Shown here: positions 1-8,757 of the stretch, one piece after another | How positions within the stretch are numbered: position 1 is the stretch's first letter | Layout of the letters: each line of letters opens with the position of its first letter | From: Nocardia pneumoniae NBRC 100136 | GTDB lineage: Bacteria > Actinomycetota > Actinomycetes > Mycobacteriales > Mycobacteriaceae | DNA length: 64,000 nt | Direction of reading: 5' to 3' | NCBI RefSeq assembly: GCF_000308755.1 | Contig: NZ_BAGF01000079.1 | Location: 1 to 64,000, forward strand | The notes under the pieces: model-generated | Databases searched by the model: none | What the model saw: only the letters and a program-made list of their open reading frames with translations | Told to the model about the DNA's origin: nothing | Position numbers and translations under genes: made by a program

Positions 1-2071
1 CGGCCAGCACCTGCCCCTGCTCGACGCGCTGACCCTCGTCCACGATCGGACGCTGGTTGGAGCAGGTGCCCTGGTTGGAGCGGTTGAACTTCCGCATCCG
101 GTAGGACTTGCGGGTGCCGTCGTCGTGCATGACGGTGACGTAGTCGGCGGAAACCTCCTCGACCACACCGGCCTTCTCGTTCACCACCACATCACCGGCG
201 TCCACCGCGGCACGCAGCTCCATACCGGTGCCGACGATCGGCGCCTCGGAACGGATCAGCGGCACGGCCTGACGCTGCATGTTCGCGCCCATCAGAGCGC
301 GGTTGGCGTCGTCGTGCTCGAGGAACGGGATCATCGCGGTCGCGACCGACACCATCTGACGCGGCGAAACGTCCATGAAGTCGATCTCGCTGGGCGCGAC
401 GAGCTCGTTCTCCTCATTGCCGCGGCGGCACAGCACGCGCTCCTCGAGGAAGCGACCGTCCGGGCCGACCGGCGAGTTGGCCTGGGCGCGGACGTGGCGG
501 TCTTCTTCGTCGGCGGTCAGGTAGACCACCTCGTCGGTGACCCGGCCGTCGACGACCCTGCGGTACGGCGTCTCGATGAAGCCGAACGGGTTGACCCGCG
601 CGTACACCGACAGCGAGCCGATCAGGCCGATGTTCGGGCCTTCCGGGGTCTCGATCGGGCACATGCGGCCGTAGTGCGAGGGGTGCACGTCGCGGACCTC
701 GAGGCCGGCGCGCTCACGGGACAGACCGCCAGGGCCGAGCGCCGAGAGGCGACGCTTGTGGGTGAGGCCCGACAGCGGGTTGTTCTGGTCCATGAACTGC
801 GACAGCTGGGAGGTTCCGAAGAACTCCTTGATCGCGGCCACGACCGGGCGGATGTTGATCAGGGTCTGCGGCGTGATCGCCTCGACGTCCTGGGTGGTCA
901 TCCGCTCGCGGACCACGCGCTCCATGCGGGAGAGGCCGACCCGGATCTGGTTCTGGATCAGCTCGCCGACGGTGCGCAGGCGACGGTTGCCGAAGTGGTC
1001 GATGTCGTCCACTTCCACCGGCACCTCGACGCCACCGGGGGCGGTCATGGTCTTGTCGCCCGCGTGCAGGCGGACCAGGTACTCGATGGTGTTGACGATG
1101 TCTTCCTTCGTCAGCACCGAACCGACGACCTGCTCGCCCAGGTGGATGCCGAGCTTCTTGTTGATCTTGTAGCGACCGACGCGCGCCAGGTCGTAGCGCT
1201 TCTCCTTGAAGAACAGGTTCTCCAGCAGGGTCTGCGCCGACTCCTTGGTCGGCGGCTCGCCCGGACGCAGCTTGCGGTAGATGTCCAGCAGCGCCTCGTC
1301 CTGGCCGGCGGTGTTGTCCTTCTCCAGGGTCGACATCATGATCTCGGAGAAGCCGAAGCGCTCGACGATCTCCTCTGTGGTCCACCCCAGCGCCTTGAGC
1401 AGCACCGTGACCGGCTGGCGACGCTTGCGGTCGATGCGCACACCCACGGTGTCGCGCTTGTCCACGTCGAACTCCAGCCACGCGCCGCGGCTCGGGATGA
1501 CGCGCACGCTGTGCAGGTCCTTCTCCGTGCCCTTGTCGACGCTGTGGTCGAAGTAGACGCCCGGCGAACGCACCAGCTGCGAGACGACGACGCGCTCGGT
1601 GCCGTTGATGATGAACGTGCCCTTGTCGGTCATCATCGGGAAGTCACCCATGAAGACCGTCTGGCTCTTGATCTCACCGGTGTTGTTGTTGATGAACTCC
1701 GCCGTGACGAACAGCGGAGCCGCGTAGGTCATGTCCTTGTCTTTGCACTCATCGATCGAGGCCTTGACCTCTTCGAAGCGCGGATCGGAGAAGGACAGGG
1801 ACATGGAGCCGGAGAAGTCCTCGATCGGGGAGAGCTCCTCGAGCACCTCCTCGAGGCCACCGACTAGGCCGACGTCGCCGCGAGCGGCCGCACGCTCGCG
1901 CCAATCCGGCGAACCGATCAACCAGGCGAACGATTCCGTTTGTAGATCGAGAAGTCCGGGCACCTCCAAGGGCTCACGGATCTTCGCGAAAGACACCCGG
2001 GATGGAGCTCCGGGGATTCCGGCAACTGCCTTGGTCTGGGTGGAGACTGCCAAGATGCGTCCTTCCAGCAC
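1..2071 (-). CDS. rpoB: RNA polymerase beta subunit, 5' part (3' end outside window)
   Basis: Encodes about the first 690 residues of the roughly 1160-residue beta subunit of RNA polymerase; the rest lies left of the window. The reading starts V-L-E-G-R-I-L-A, matching the mycobacterial MLEG start, so GTG at 2071 was chosen; a TTG at 2053 is the alternative. The fork-loop stretch (GTSQLSQFMDQNNPLSG onward) and the KRRLSALGPGG segment are intact. The rifampicin region (737-817) has Asp, His and Ser at the three classic resistance positions, so this is the drug-sensitive form and not an RpoB2-type copy. A strong sigma-A type promoter lies about 170 bases upstream. The gene follows the mce operon on the same strand. 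Confidence 0.97.
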   Translation of the reverse strand, partial: MLEGRILAVSTQTKAVAGIPGAPSRVSFAKIREPLEVPGLLDLQTESFAWLIGSPDWRERAAARGDVGLVGGLEEVLEELSPIEDFSGSMSLSFSDPRFEEVKASIDECKDKDMTYAAPLFVTAEFINNNTGEIKSQTVFMGDFPMMTDKGTFIINGTERVVVSQLVRSPGVYFDHSVDKGTEKDLHSVRVIPSRGAWLEFDVDKRDTVGVRIDRKRRQPVTVLLKALGWTTEEIVERFGFSEIMMSTLEKDNTAGQDEALLDIYRKLRPGEPPTKESAQTLLENLFFKEKRYDLARVGRYKINKKLGIHLGEQVVGSVLTKEDIVNTIEYLVRLHAGDKTMTAPGGVEVPVEVDDIDHFGNRRLRTVGELIQNQIRVGLSRMERVVRERMTTQDVEAITPQTLINIRPVVAAIKEFFGTSQLSQFMDQNNPLSGLTHKRRLSALGPGGLSRERAGLEVRDVHPSHYGRMCPIETPEGPNIGLIGSLSVYARVNPFGFIETPYRRVVDGRVTDEVVYLTADEEDRHVRAQANSPVGPDGRFLEERVLCRRGNEENELVAPSEIDFMDVSPRQMVSVATAMIPFLEHDDANRALMGANMQRQAVPLIRSEAPIVGTGMELRAAVDAGDVVVNEKAGVVEEVSADYVTVMHDDGTRKSYRMRKFNRSNQGTCSNQRPIVDEGQRVEQGQVLA

Positions 2072-2239
2072 CTCACGCGCGTCGCGTGGTGGTTTCCGCG
2101 ACCGTCGCTTGTCTGCTACGAATTCCGCTGGTTACGACCCGAACGAAACTCGAACAGGCAACAACGGAAGTAACACCGGAAGGGTGAACTTACGTGTGCA
2201 AATCGAGGTATGGACAGGAGGCAGCCAGCGCAACGTCCA

Positions 2240-2269
2240 AACCTACACCCATGTACACGGAGGTGTCAA
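2240..2269 (-). promoter_or_regulatory. Probable rpoB promoter
   Basis: On the minus strand a TTGACA (2269-2264) is followed after 18 bases by TAGGTT (2245-2240), which fits the actinobacterial TAnnnT minus-10 element. It would give a leader of roughly 160 bases before the rpoB GTG. The flanking gene-free stretch 2072-2482 has no convincing ORF of its own, so the promoter is the main content seen there. Confidence 0.65.
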
Positions 2270-2482
2270 AGTACCACCCGCGTGATCCTCCACGTGGCTG
2301 CCGCGCCGGGCCGAATTCGCTGGCCGCGTCCGGTGCCGCAATGCGCTGGAAGCCACTCCTGACAGCTGCCGCTGTTGTGAATAGCGTGACGGGTCGGGCG
2401 AAACTCGTCAAGTGGCAGGCCCGGCCGAGACCCTAGCGAGATCGCCTGCCGCGCTGGGCTATCGCGGGCGATCCACCGGTCG

Positions 2483-3220
2483 TCATTGGTCGACGATGTC
2501 GCTGGCCAGCCAGCGACCGTCCACCTTCTGCATGTGCAGGACGACGGGACCGGCGACGCTCTGCTGCGCAACGCCGTCCTTGGTGGCGCTCACCACCAGA
2601 TTGACGAGCAGCTCGGCGCGATCATCGGTGAGCAACGTCACGGCAATCGGGTCCGCCTTGGCGTCGGCGCTGGTCTGCGCCTGTTTGACCGCCGAAATGG
2701 TGGTCGCGGCGTACTTGTCCAGATCGGCGAGCATCTTGCCGGTGAGCACCTGCTTCGCGGTGTCCCGGTAGCCGTCGATGTTCTTCACGTCGTAGGCGTA
2801 GACGGTCCGCAGCGCGTGGTCGGCGGCCGCGCGCACCTCCTGGGTGGCCTCGTTGTTCACGTAGGCCTGGTTCGAGGTGTCCACGCCGGGCCGCTGCGCG
2901 GCGAGCCACGCGAAGCCGCCCAGCAACAGCGCGGCGACCAGCAATCCCGCGACCACACCCCAGCGCGGACGTCCGGCCTCTCGGCGCTGCGGACGGTCCG
3001 CCTTCCACGGCACCATCCCGCGCAATCGCGCCAGTCCGGCGTTCTCCGCTGGGCGCTGCTCGGCGCTGCGGGCACCGGATTCCGCGGCGGGCCGGGAAAC
3101 GCCCGCCACGCGTGGTTTGCGGCCCGGCGCGGTGCGCTCGGACCGGGTGGTGCGCGACGGCTGTTCGGCGGTCGGGCGACGCTTGGAGGTGACCCGATTG
3201 ACCGGTCGGCGAGACGTCAT
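2483..3220 (-). CDS. Mce-associated membrane protein
   Basis: 245-residue protein with a long Arg/Ser/Pro-rich cytoplasmic N-terminus (about 1-88), one membrane segment (WGVVAGLLVAALLLGGFAWL, about 89-108) and an exported domain that begins VDTSNQAY and includes a K-x-VDGRWLASDIV end. This is the layout of mce-associated (Mas) proteins that accompany mce operons and are thought to help assemble or stabilise the Mce complex. The ATG at 3220 was chosen because a GAGGA site precedes it and the longer reading would run back into the preceding gene. It is the last gene of the mce operon, 10 bases after its partner. Confidence 0.8.
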   Translation of the reverse strand: MTSRRPVNRVTSKRRPTAEQPSRTTRSERTAPGRKPRVAGVSRPAAESGARSAEQRPAENAGLARLRGMVPWKADRPQRREAGRPRWGVVAGLLVAALLLGGFAWLAAQRPGVDTSNQAYVNNEATQEVRAAADHALRTVYAYDVKNIDGYRDTAKQVLTGKMLADLDKYAATTISAVKQAQTSADAKADPIAVTLLTDDRAELLVNLVVSATKDGVAQQSVAGPVVLHMQKVDGRWLASDIVDQ

Positions 3221-3230
3221 GGAAGTCCTC

Positions 3231-3980
3231 CTACGATCCCGGCTTCGGCGCGGCGGGCTGATCCCCCGCCGGCGCGGGCGTCTGCTGGCCGGGGCCGCCA
3301 CTGAGCAGCACCGGCTGGCCGAGCGAGGAGATCTGCTCGGCCTTCCACACCTCGCCGTCCTTGGCCACGTCGACGGTCCAGCTGTAGCGGTACTCCGCGG
3401 GCGGCTTGTCCTTGGCCTTCTCGGTCACCTGCAGCACGACCAGCGCGGACGCCTTGTCCTGCTCGCTGTTGAGCGAGGTGAGCCCGGCGCCGAGCACCTT
3501 CGAGGTCATCGCGACGCCGCTCTGCTGGGCCAGCTTCTCCGCCTGGTCCTTGTTCTTCGTGGCCGAGTCCAGCAGCGCGCCGGTCATCGACGACCTGGCC
3601 AGGGCGAGCGAGCCGGGCACGTCGTCGAGGTTCATCGAGGTCATGTTCAGCGCGGCCTGGCGTGCGGCGTCCAAGGCGGTGTCGCGCGCGTCGGCACGCG
3701 GGCCGTCGGTGAGCGCGGCGCGGACCCAGCCCGTGCCGAACCACGCGGCGGCGACCAGGGCGACCACCAGCAGCGCGGCCGAGCCGAGGAACGCCACCCT
3801 GCCGAGCACCGGCACGGCGGCGGAGCGCTGCGCGGTGGCCCCGGCCCGGTCCGGCGCGGATGCGGCGGCGGGCACGTCGACCGGCTCCGCGGTCGTTTCC
3901 GCCGAGGCCTCCGCGGCCTCGGACGTTTTCTGCGCGGAATCACTCACGCGAGACACCCTAACGTCATTGCTCCTGGTCAC
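3231..3980 (-). CDS. Mce-associated membrane protein
   Basis: About 249 residues: an Ala/Glu-rich cytoplasmic head, a single membrane helix near residues 62-84 (AFLGSAALLVVALVAAAWFG), and an exported domain with the ARxxALxAARQAALNMTSM motif usual in Mas proteins, ending in a Pro/Gly-rich tail. The GTG at 3980 overlaps the mceF stop in a GTGA junction, implying translational coupling. Downstream GTG codons at residues 9 and 12 are possible starts, since an AGGAG lies before them. It likely acts with the next gene at the periplasmic side of the Mce transporter. Confidence 0.8.
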   Translation of the reverse strand: MTRSNDVRVSRVSDSAQKTSEAAEASAETTAEPVDVPAAASAPDRAGATAQRSAAVPVLGRVAFLGSAALLVVALVAAAWFGTGWVRAALTDGPRADARDTALDAARQAALNMTSMNLDDVPGSLALARSSMTGALLDSATKNKDQAEKLAQQSGVAMTSKVLGAGLTSLNSEQDKASALVVLQVTEKAKDKPPAEYRYSWTVDVAKDGEVWKAEQISSLGQPVLLSGGPGQQTPAPAGDQPAAPKPGS

Positions 3981-5218
3981 CGCTTCGGCGTGACCCCCAG
4001 CAGGGTCGACAGCTGCACGGCGACCGGGGTCAGGTTCAGCTTTTCGGGATCGGTCTTGGGATTGCTGTCCCAGGGCTGCGCGATGGCGGGATCGGCGAGC
4101 TCGGCGCGTTCGCCGCCCCGGACCGCGGTCGGATTACCGAAGGGCACAAGGCATTTGGCGTCCTTGTTGAACGGGAACTCGTCGCGCGTGTCGTCGAAAT
4201 CCGGGTTCTGCGCCTTCATCTGTTCGAGGATCCGATACGTGCCCTCGTAGCCCACGGTACAGGCGGGCGGATTGTTGGTCTCCAGCACCAAGCCGAAGTG
4301 GCTGGTGCCGTCCCCGGGCGCGGTGGAGGACCCGCCGACCGACAGCTGCGGAAGGAACTGCAGCAGCGGTCGTATGGCATAGAACTTCGGCGAGATGGTC
4401 TGCAGCGTCGAGCGCAGGTTCGCCAGGTCCTGGGTAAGCGCGCCGCCGCTCTCGTTGATCAGCGCGCCGATCTGCTCACCCGCGTCGGTTCCGGTGCCGA
4501 TCAGCCTGCGCACGTCGGGATCGCTGGAGCGCAACTGAGCGGTGAGCTTGTCCAGACCGTCGCTGAACTCGCGGATGGCGGCGGACTGCTCGGCCTGGGT
4601 GCCGAGCGCGATCTTGCCGTCCTGGATCAGCTGGATGGTCTGCGGCAGCGTCGCGTGGAAGGTCTCGGTGAACTGGTTCAGCGATTCGATCAGCACCTGC
4701 AGATCGTCGCCCTTGCCGTCGAACGCCTTGCCGAGTTCGCGCACCGTGGTGTTGAGCGCGTTCAGATCCACCGACCGGGTGAAGTTGTCCACACTGGCCA
4801 CCAGCTTCTCCACCGGAATCGGCGTGGTCACCGTGGTGATCACCGAGTTGTCGTGCAGATACGGACCCTGATCGGAGGTGGGTTGCAGATCCAGGTACTG
4901 CTCACCGATCGCGGATCGGTTGGCGACCACGGCTTTCGCCGAGGCCGGGATATCGGGCGAACTCGAATCGATGATCAGGTTCATCACCACGCCGTCGTCG
5001 GTGAGCTCGAGCTCGCCGACCCGGCCGACCGGAACGCCACGGTAGGTCACCTCGGCGCCTTTGTAGAGACCGCCGGTCTGCTCGGCCTGCACCTTCACCG
5101 TGTACTGGCCGAAGCCGAACATCTGGTCGAGCCGGATGTACTTGGCGCCGACGAAGACCACACCGAGCACCGCGATCACCACGAACGTGATCAGCTGCCA
5201 CCGGACCAGACGCGTCAC
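3977..5218 (-). CDS. mceF: Mce family protein MceF
   Basis: Sixth Mce protein of the operon, 413 residues. It has one N-terminal membrane anchor (about 8-27) and an MlaD/Mce domain at about 37-115 (VKVQAEQTGGLYKGAEVTYR, then GVPVGRVG). A long helical Mce4_CUP1-type region follows, which in this family forms the tunnel that carries hydrophobic substrate across the periplasm. A C-terminal part contains paired cysteines in PPACTVGYEG and DAKCLVPFG. The GTG start overlaps the mceE stop by four bases. Position in the operon, last of six, gives the F assignment. Substrate cannot be read from sequence. Confidence 0.9.
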   Translation of the reverse strand: MTRLVRWQLITFVVIAVLGVVFVGAKYIRLDQMFGFGQYTVKVQAEQTGGLYKGAEVTYRGVPVGRVGELELTDDGVVMNLIIDSSSPDIPASAKAVVANRSAIGEQYLDLQPTSDQGPYLHDNSVITTVTTPIPVEKLVASVDNFTRSVDLNALNTTVRELGKAFDGKGDDLQVLIESLNQFTETFHATLPQTIQLIQDGKIALGTQAEQSAAIREFSDGLDKLTAQLRSSDPDVRRLIGTGTDAGEQIGALINESGGALTQDLANLRSTLQTISPKFYAIRPLLQFLPQLSVGGSSTAPGDGTSHFGLVLETNNPPACTVGYEGTYRILEQMKAQNPDFDDTRDEFPFNKDAKCLVPFGNPTAVRGGERAELADPAIAQPWDSNPKTDPEKLNLTPVAVQLSTLLGVTPKR

Positions 5219-6480
5219 CGCGGACCACTCCCTACGCTCTGTTGTGTCCCGCCGCCCACCCCGAGTTGTTCGAGGATCGCCCCGACCGGACCCGCGGGCA
5301 CGCCCGGCGCGGGCGGCTGCGCCATGAGCGGCGGCAGCGGCAGGATCGACACCGTCGGCCAGCCCGGCCGCGGGCCGTTGCCGCCGTAGTACGGGTTCGT
5401 CGGGTTCACCGGTACCGGCGGACCGACCGGCGGGATGTAGACCGGATCCGGCTTGCCCACGCCGAGATTGCTGAGCGTGACGCCGATCTGCTGGTCCACC
5501 GACAACCAGGTGTTGACCTGACCGCCGAAGGTGCTCTCCAGCGCGGAGTCGGGGAACGGATAGGTCGGGATCAGCGGGAACGCGCTCACCAGATCCGGCG
5601 CCGAGCGTCCGAGTTCCTGCAGCGTGGGCCGCAGCGAGGTGAGGTCGCGGATCAAGTCGTCCTTCGAGGTGTTCAGCACGTCGAAACCGGCTTGGCCGAG
5701 CCGGTCCAGCTGCGCGAGCAGGCCGATCAGTTGCGGTCGCTGCTCTTCCAGGATCTTGATGCCCTGGGGCAGCTGCTCGAGGATCTTGCCGATCTGCTCG
5801 GTCTGCGTGCTGACCCTGCTGCTGAGCACATCGAGGCCGTCCAGCGCCCTCGTGATGTCGTCCACCTGGTCGTTCAGGCCGTTGATCAGCGTGTTCGCCT
5901 GTTCGATCAGCGAGCGCACGCGATCCTCGCGCCCACCGAAGGTCTTGTTCAACTCGGTGACGATCGGCTGCAACTGCGCGACGCCGCCGCCGTTGAGCAG
6001 CAGCGACAGCGCGCCGAGCACCTGCTCGATCTCGGTGGCGTGCCTGGTGCGGTCGATCGGGATCACCGAGCCGTTGCTCAGGCGGCGCGAGTCCGGGTCG
6101 GCGGCGGGCCGGGACAGCTCGATGAACTTCTCACCGAGCAGATTCGACTGCCTGACCTCGGCGCGCGCGTTCGCGGGCAGGTCCACCGACGACTGCACCA
6201 CGGTGCGCACGGTCGCGGTCCACTGATCCTTGCCGATGGTGATCTCCTCGACCCGGCCCACCGGCACGCCGTCGACCTTGACCGCCGACTGCGGCACCAA
6301 GTCGAGCACGTCGTCGAACTGGATGTCGATGTGTATCGGGTGCTCGCCGACATCGGCGCCACCGGGCAGCGGGACGCTGTAGATGCCGTCGGCGGCGCAC
6401 GAAGTGACCAGCGCGGCCGACAAGCCCAGCGCCAGCGCGGCGCCCATACCCCGGGTGACGGAACGGATTCGAGCGGTCAT
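5215..6480 (-). CDS. mceE: Mce family lipoprotein MceE
   Basis: 421 residues with a lipoprotein signal: positively charged start, hydrophobic stretch, and lipobox L-V-T-S-C with the acylated cysteine at residue 28. This is the hallmark of the fifth Mce protein (LprK class). The MlaD/Mce domain follows at about 48-125 (QFDDVLDLVPQSAVKVDGVP, then VGRVEEI), then the helical tunnel region with repeated Leu/Gln-rich helices, and a Pro-rich C-terminal tail. ATG at 6480 overlaps the mceD stop (ATGA). It is expected to anchor the Mce hexamer through its lipid. Confidence 0.92.
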   Translation of the reverse strand: MTARIRSVTRGMGAALALGLSAALVTSCAADGIYSVPLPGGADVGEHPIHIDIQFDDVLDLVPQSAVKVDGVPVGRVEEITIGKDQWTATVRTVVQSSVDLPANARAEVRQSNLLGEKFIELSRPAADPDSRRLSNGSVIPIDRTRHATEIEQVLGALSLLLNGGGVAQLQPIVTELNKTFGGREDRVRSLIEQANTLINGLNDQVDDITRALDGLDVLSSRVSTQTEQIGKILEQLPQGIKILEEQRPQLIGLLAQLDRLGQAGFDVLNTSKDDLIRDLTSLRPTLQELGRSAPDLVSAFPLIPTYPFPDSALESTFGGQVNTWLSVDQQIGVTLSNLGVGKPDPVYIPPVGPPVPVNPTNPYYGGNGPRPGWPTVSILPLPPLMAQPPAPGVPAGPVGAILEQLGVGGGTQQSVGSGPR

Positions 6481-7745
6481 CGGTCCCCTCCCTGCGACGG
6501 CGGAAGCCGGTCCGACTCGGTACCGGGCACCGTGCCCGGCACGGGGTCACGCTGCTGGTTCTCGCCGCTGAGAATGCCGAACGGCAGGTTCAGCGTCGGG
6601 GTCTTCACTCCGGCGGTGATCTGGTCGGTGATGTCCTTGCAGTGGTCGAGAATCGGCCGCATCTGCCTGCCGAGCGCCTCGAACTTGGGGTCGCCCGGCA
6701 TCAGCTTGGACAGATCGAGCATCTTGCAGACCACGCCGAACGGGTCCTGCAGGTCGGTGAAGTTGGCGCGCATGTCGAGCGTGCCGGATTCGGCGTTGTG
6801 CACGTTGATCAGATTGCTCAGCGCCAGCGGCAGCACCGGAAGCAGGGCGGCCAGGTCGTTGCGTTGATCGGCCAATGTCTTGGTGAGCGTGGTCAACCCT
6901 TCGGCGTTGCTCGCGATCAGATCCCGGTTGTCGTCGATGAAGCGAGCGACGTCACCCAGGGCGATCGACAGCAGATGCAATGCGGCGCCGAGATCTTCGC
7001 GTTCGTTGGCCAGGAACGTGGACAGGTCGGCCAACTGGACGTTGAACTGCCGCACCTGCTGGTCGTTCTGGGCCAGCATGGTGACGAAGGCTTGCAGATT
7101 CTTGACCGTGTCGAAGATGTCCCCGCGAGCGTCCGACAGGTACCGCGCCGCCCGGGACAACTGGGTGAGGCTGTTGGCCAGCGCCTCGCCGTTGCCTGCC
7201 AGGTTCGCGGCGCCGGTGCGCACCAGGTCGTTCACCGCGCCATCGGCGTTGGCCCCCTTGGGACCGAGCGCGTCCGACAGCTCGGTGATGCTCTTGTACA
7301 GCTCGTCCACTTCGACCGGGGTGACCGTGCGGTCGCGCGGGATGGTCCCGTTGCGCGGCATCTTCGGTCCGTCCGTGTAGACCGGGGTCAGCTGGATGTA
7401 GCGGTCGGACACGATCGACGGCGTGATCTGCGCGGCCCGCGCGCCCGCGGGCACGTCGTACTTGCGATCCACGCTCATGACGATCTTGACCTGATCGCCC
7501 TGCGGCTCCACCGAATCCACCGAACCGACCGGCACACCGAGAATGCGCACGTCCGAGCCTTCGTAGATGCCGACCGAGCGATCGAAGTACGCGGTGATCT
7601 TGGTGGTGGTCAGCCGGTTGAACAGCCACCACAGCACCCCGGCCAGCAGTACGGCGACGACGACGACCAACGCGATGGCCACCTTGGCGCCCCGGCTGGA
7701 ATCGCGCACCGCGCCGACGGGATCGCTGCGCCAGTTCTCCGCCAC
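6477..7745 (-). CDS. mceD: Mce family protein MceD
   Basis: 422 residues: an N-terminal membrane helix (about 21-42, VAIALVVVVAVLLAGVLWWL), the MlaD/Mce domain (AYFDRSVGIYEGSDVRILGV, about 52-71, with VPVGSVDSV), and a long alpha-helical region to about residue 330. A short Pro/Asp-rich tail follows (RDPVPGTVPGTESDRLPPSQ). GTG at 7745 lies one base after the mceC stop (TGA-C-GTG), so translation is probably coupled. Part of the hexameric Mce lipid-import channel; D is assigned by order. Confidence 0.9.
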   Translation of the reverse strand: MAENWRSDPVGAVRDSSRGAKVAIALVVVVAVLLAGVLWWLFNRLTTTKITAYFDRSVGIYEGSDVRILGVPVGSVDSVEPQGDQVKIVMSVDRKYDVPAGARAAQITPSIVSDRYIQLTPVYTDGPKMPRNGTIPRDRTVTPVEVDELYKSITELSDALGPKGANADGAVNDLVRTGAANLAGNGEALANSLTQLSRAARYLSDARGDIFDTVKNLQAFVTMLAQNDQQVRQFNVQLADLSTFLANEREDLGAALHLLSIALGDVARFIDDNRDLIASNAEGLTTLTKTLADQRNDLAALLPVLPLALSNLINVHNAESGTLDMRANFTDLQDPFGVVCKMLDLSKLMPGDPKFEALGRQMRPILDHCKDITDQITAGVKTPTLNLPFGILSGENQQRDPVPGTVPGTESDRLPPSQGGDR

Positions 7746-7746
7746 G

Positions 7747-8757
7747 TCAGTTACCTCCCAGGGTGCGGACCGGCGGACGGTTGCCGGGAATCTCGGGCAG
7801 CGCGGGCGGCACCAGGTTGACGATCACCGCGTCGAACCAGCGGCCGGTGCCGAGCACGTTGGCGTAGAGGCCGTAGAAGGGCGCCGCCAACTCCAGTGTC
7901 TTGGAGATGTTCTGCTGGTTGGCGTTGAGCAGGTCGATCGAGGCGCGCAGGTTGGTCAGCGCGGGCCCGATCTGCTCCTCGTTGTCATGTACCAGCGCGG
8001 TCAGCTCGGCCGACACCGTCCTGGCTCCGTCCAGCAGCTGAGCGATGGACCGCTGGCGGATGTTCAGCTCGGCGAGCAGCTGACCGCCCGAGGCCAGCAG
8101 CCGCTCGAACTCGGCGTTGCGGTCGGCGAGGATCTGCGTGGTCTGCCTGGTCGCGGCGAACAGCTTCTTCAGCTCCTGGTCGCGTTTGGCGAGTGTCTCC
8201 GACAGCCGGGCCACACCGTCGATGGACCCGCGGATCTCCGGCGGTGTCGTCGCGAACGCCTCCGACAGCACCCGCATGCTGGTGGCCAGCTGCGCGGTGT
8301 CGATCTGATCGATATTGCGGGCCGCGTCGGTGAACGCGTCCACCACGTCGTACGGAGAGACGGTGCGCGACAGCGGGATTCGCGTGTCCGGGTCGGCGGG
8401 CTTCGACCCTCTCGGGTCCAGCGCCAGGTACTTCTGCCCGAGCAGGGTCTTGATCTGGATGGACGCGGTGGTCTCGTTGCCGATCCACGCGTCCTGGGTG
8501 CGGAAGTCCACGACGACGCGGTCGCCGTCGAGCCGGACATCGGACACCGAACCGACCTTGACGCCCGCGATCCGGACTTCGTTGCCCTTCTTCAGGCCCG
8601 CGGCCTCGGTGAACTCCGCGGTGTACTTGGTGCCCGCCCCGATGATGGGCAGCCGGTCCAGGAAGAACGCCGACACCGTCACCAGGAGCACGATGGCGAC
8701 GCCGAGCACGCCCATGAACGCCGGGCTGCGTTTGCCGAGTAGGTTGCGATCTTCCAT
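7747..8757 (-). CDS. mceC: Mce family protein MceC
   Basis: 336 residues from the ATG at 8757 (MEDRNLLGKRSPAFMGVLG). A longer reading exists but would run far into mceB, and the ATG shares one base with the mceB stop (TGATG). It shows a membrane helix at about 14-33, an MlaD/Mce domain (YTAEFTEAAGLKKGNEVRIA, then GVKVGSVSDVRLDGDRVVVD), and then the helical tunnel region. The C-terminal tail is short compared with MceD and MceE. C is assigned by order in the operon. Confidence 0.92.
   Translation of the reverse strand: MEDRNLLGKRSPAFMGVLGVAIVLLVTVSAFFLDRLPIIGAGTKYTAEFTEAAGLKKGNEVRIAGVKVGSVSDVRLDGDRVVVDFRTQDAWIGNETTASIQIKTLLGQKYLALDPRGSKPADPDTRIPLSRTVSPYDVVDAFTDAARNIDQIDTAQLATSMRVLSEAFATTPPEIRGSIDGVARLSETLAKRDQELKKLFAATRQTTQILADRNAEFERLLASGGQLLAELNIRQRSIAQLLDGARTVSAELTALVHDNEEQIGPALTNLRASIDLLNANQQNISKTLELAAPFYGLYANVLGTGRWFDAVIVNLVPPALPEIPGNRPPVRTLGGN

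Noticed and set aside
737..817. Rifampicin-resistant rpoB2
   Set aside because: Residues at the key positions are wild type and the gene is in the native context.
125..1867. 580-codon plus-strand frame opposite rpoB
   Set aside because: Shadow of rpoB in a GC-rich genome; His/Arg/Val-rich with no family pattern.
2190..2571. Small ORFs upstream of rpoB
   Set aside because: They overlap the promoter and each other on both strands with no coding signature.
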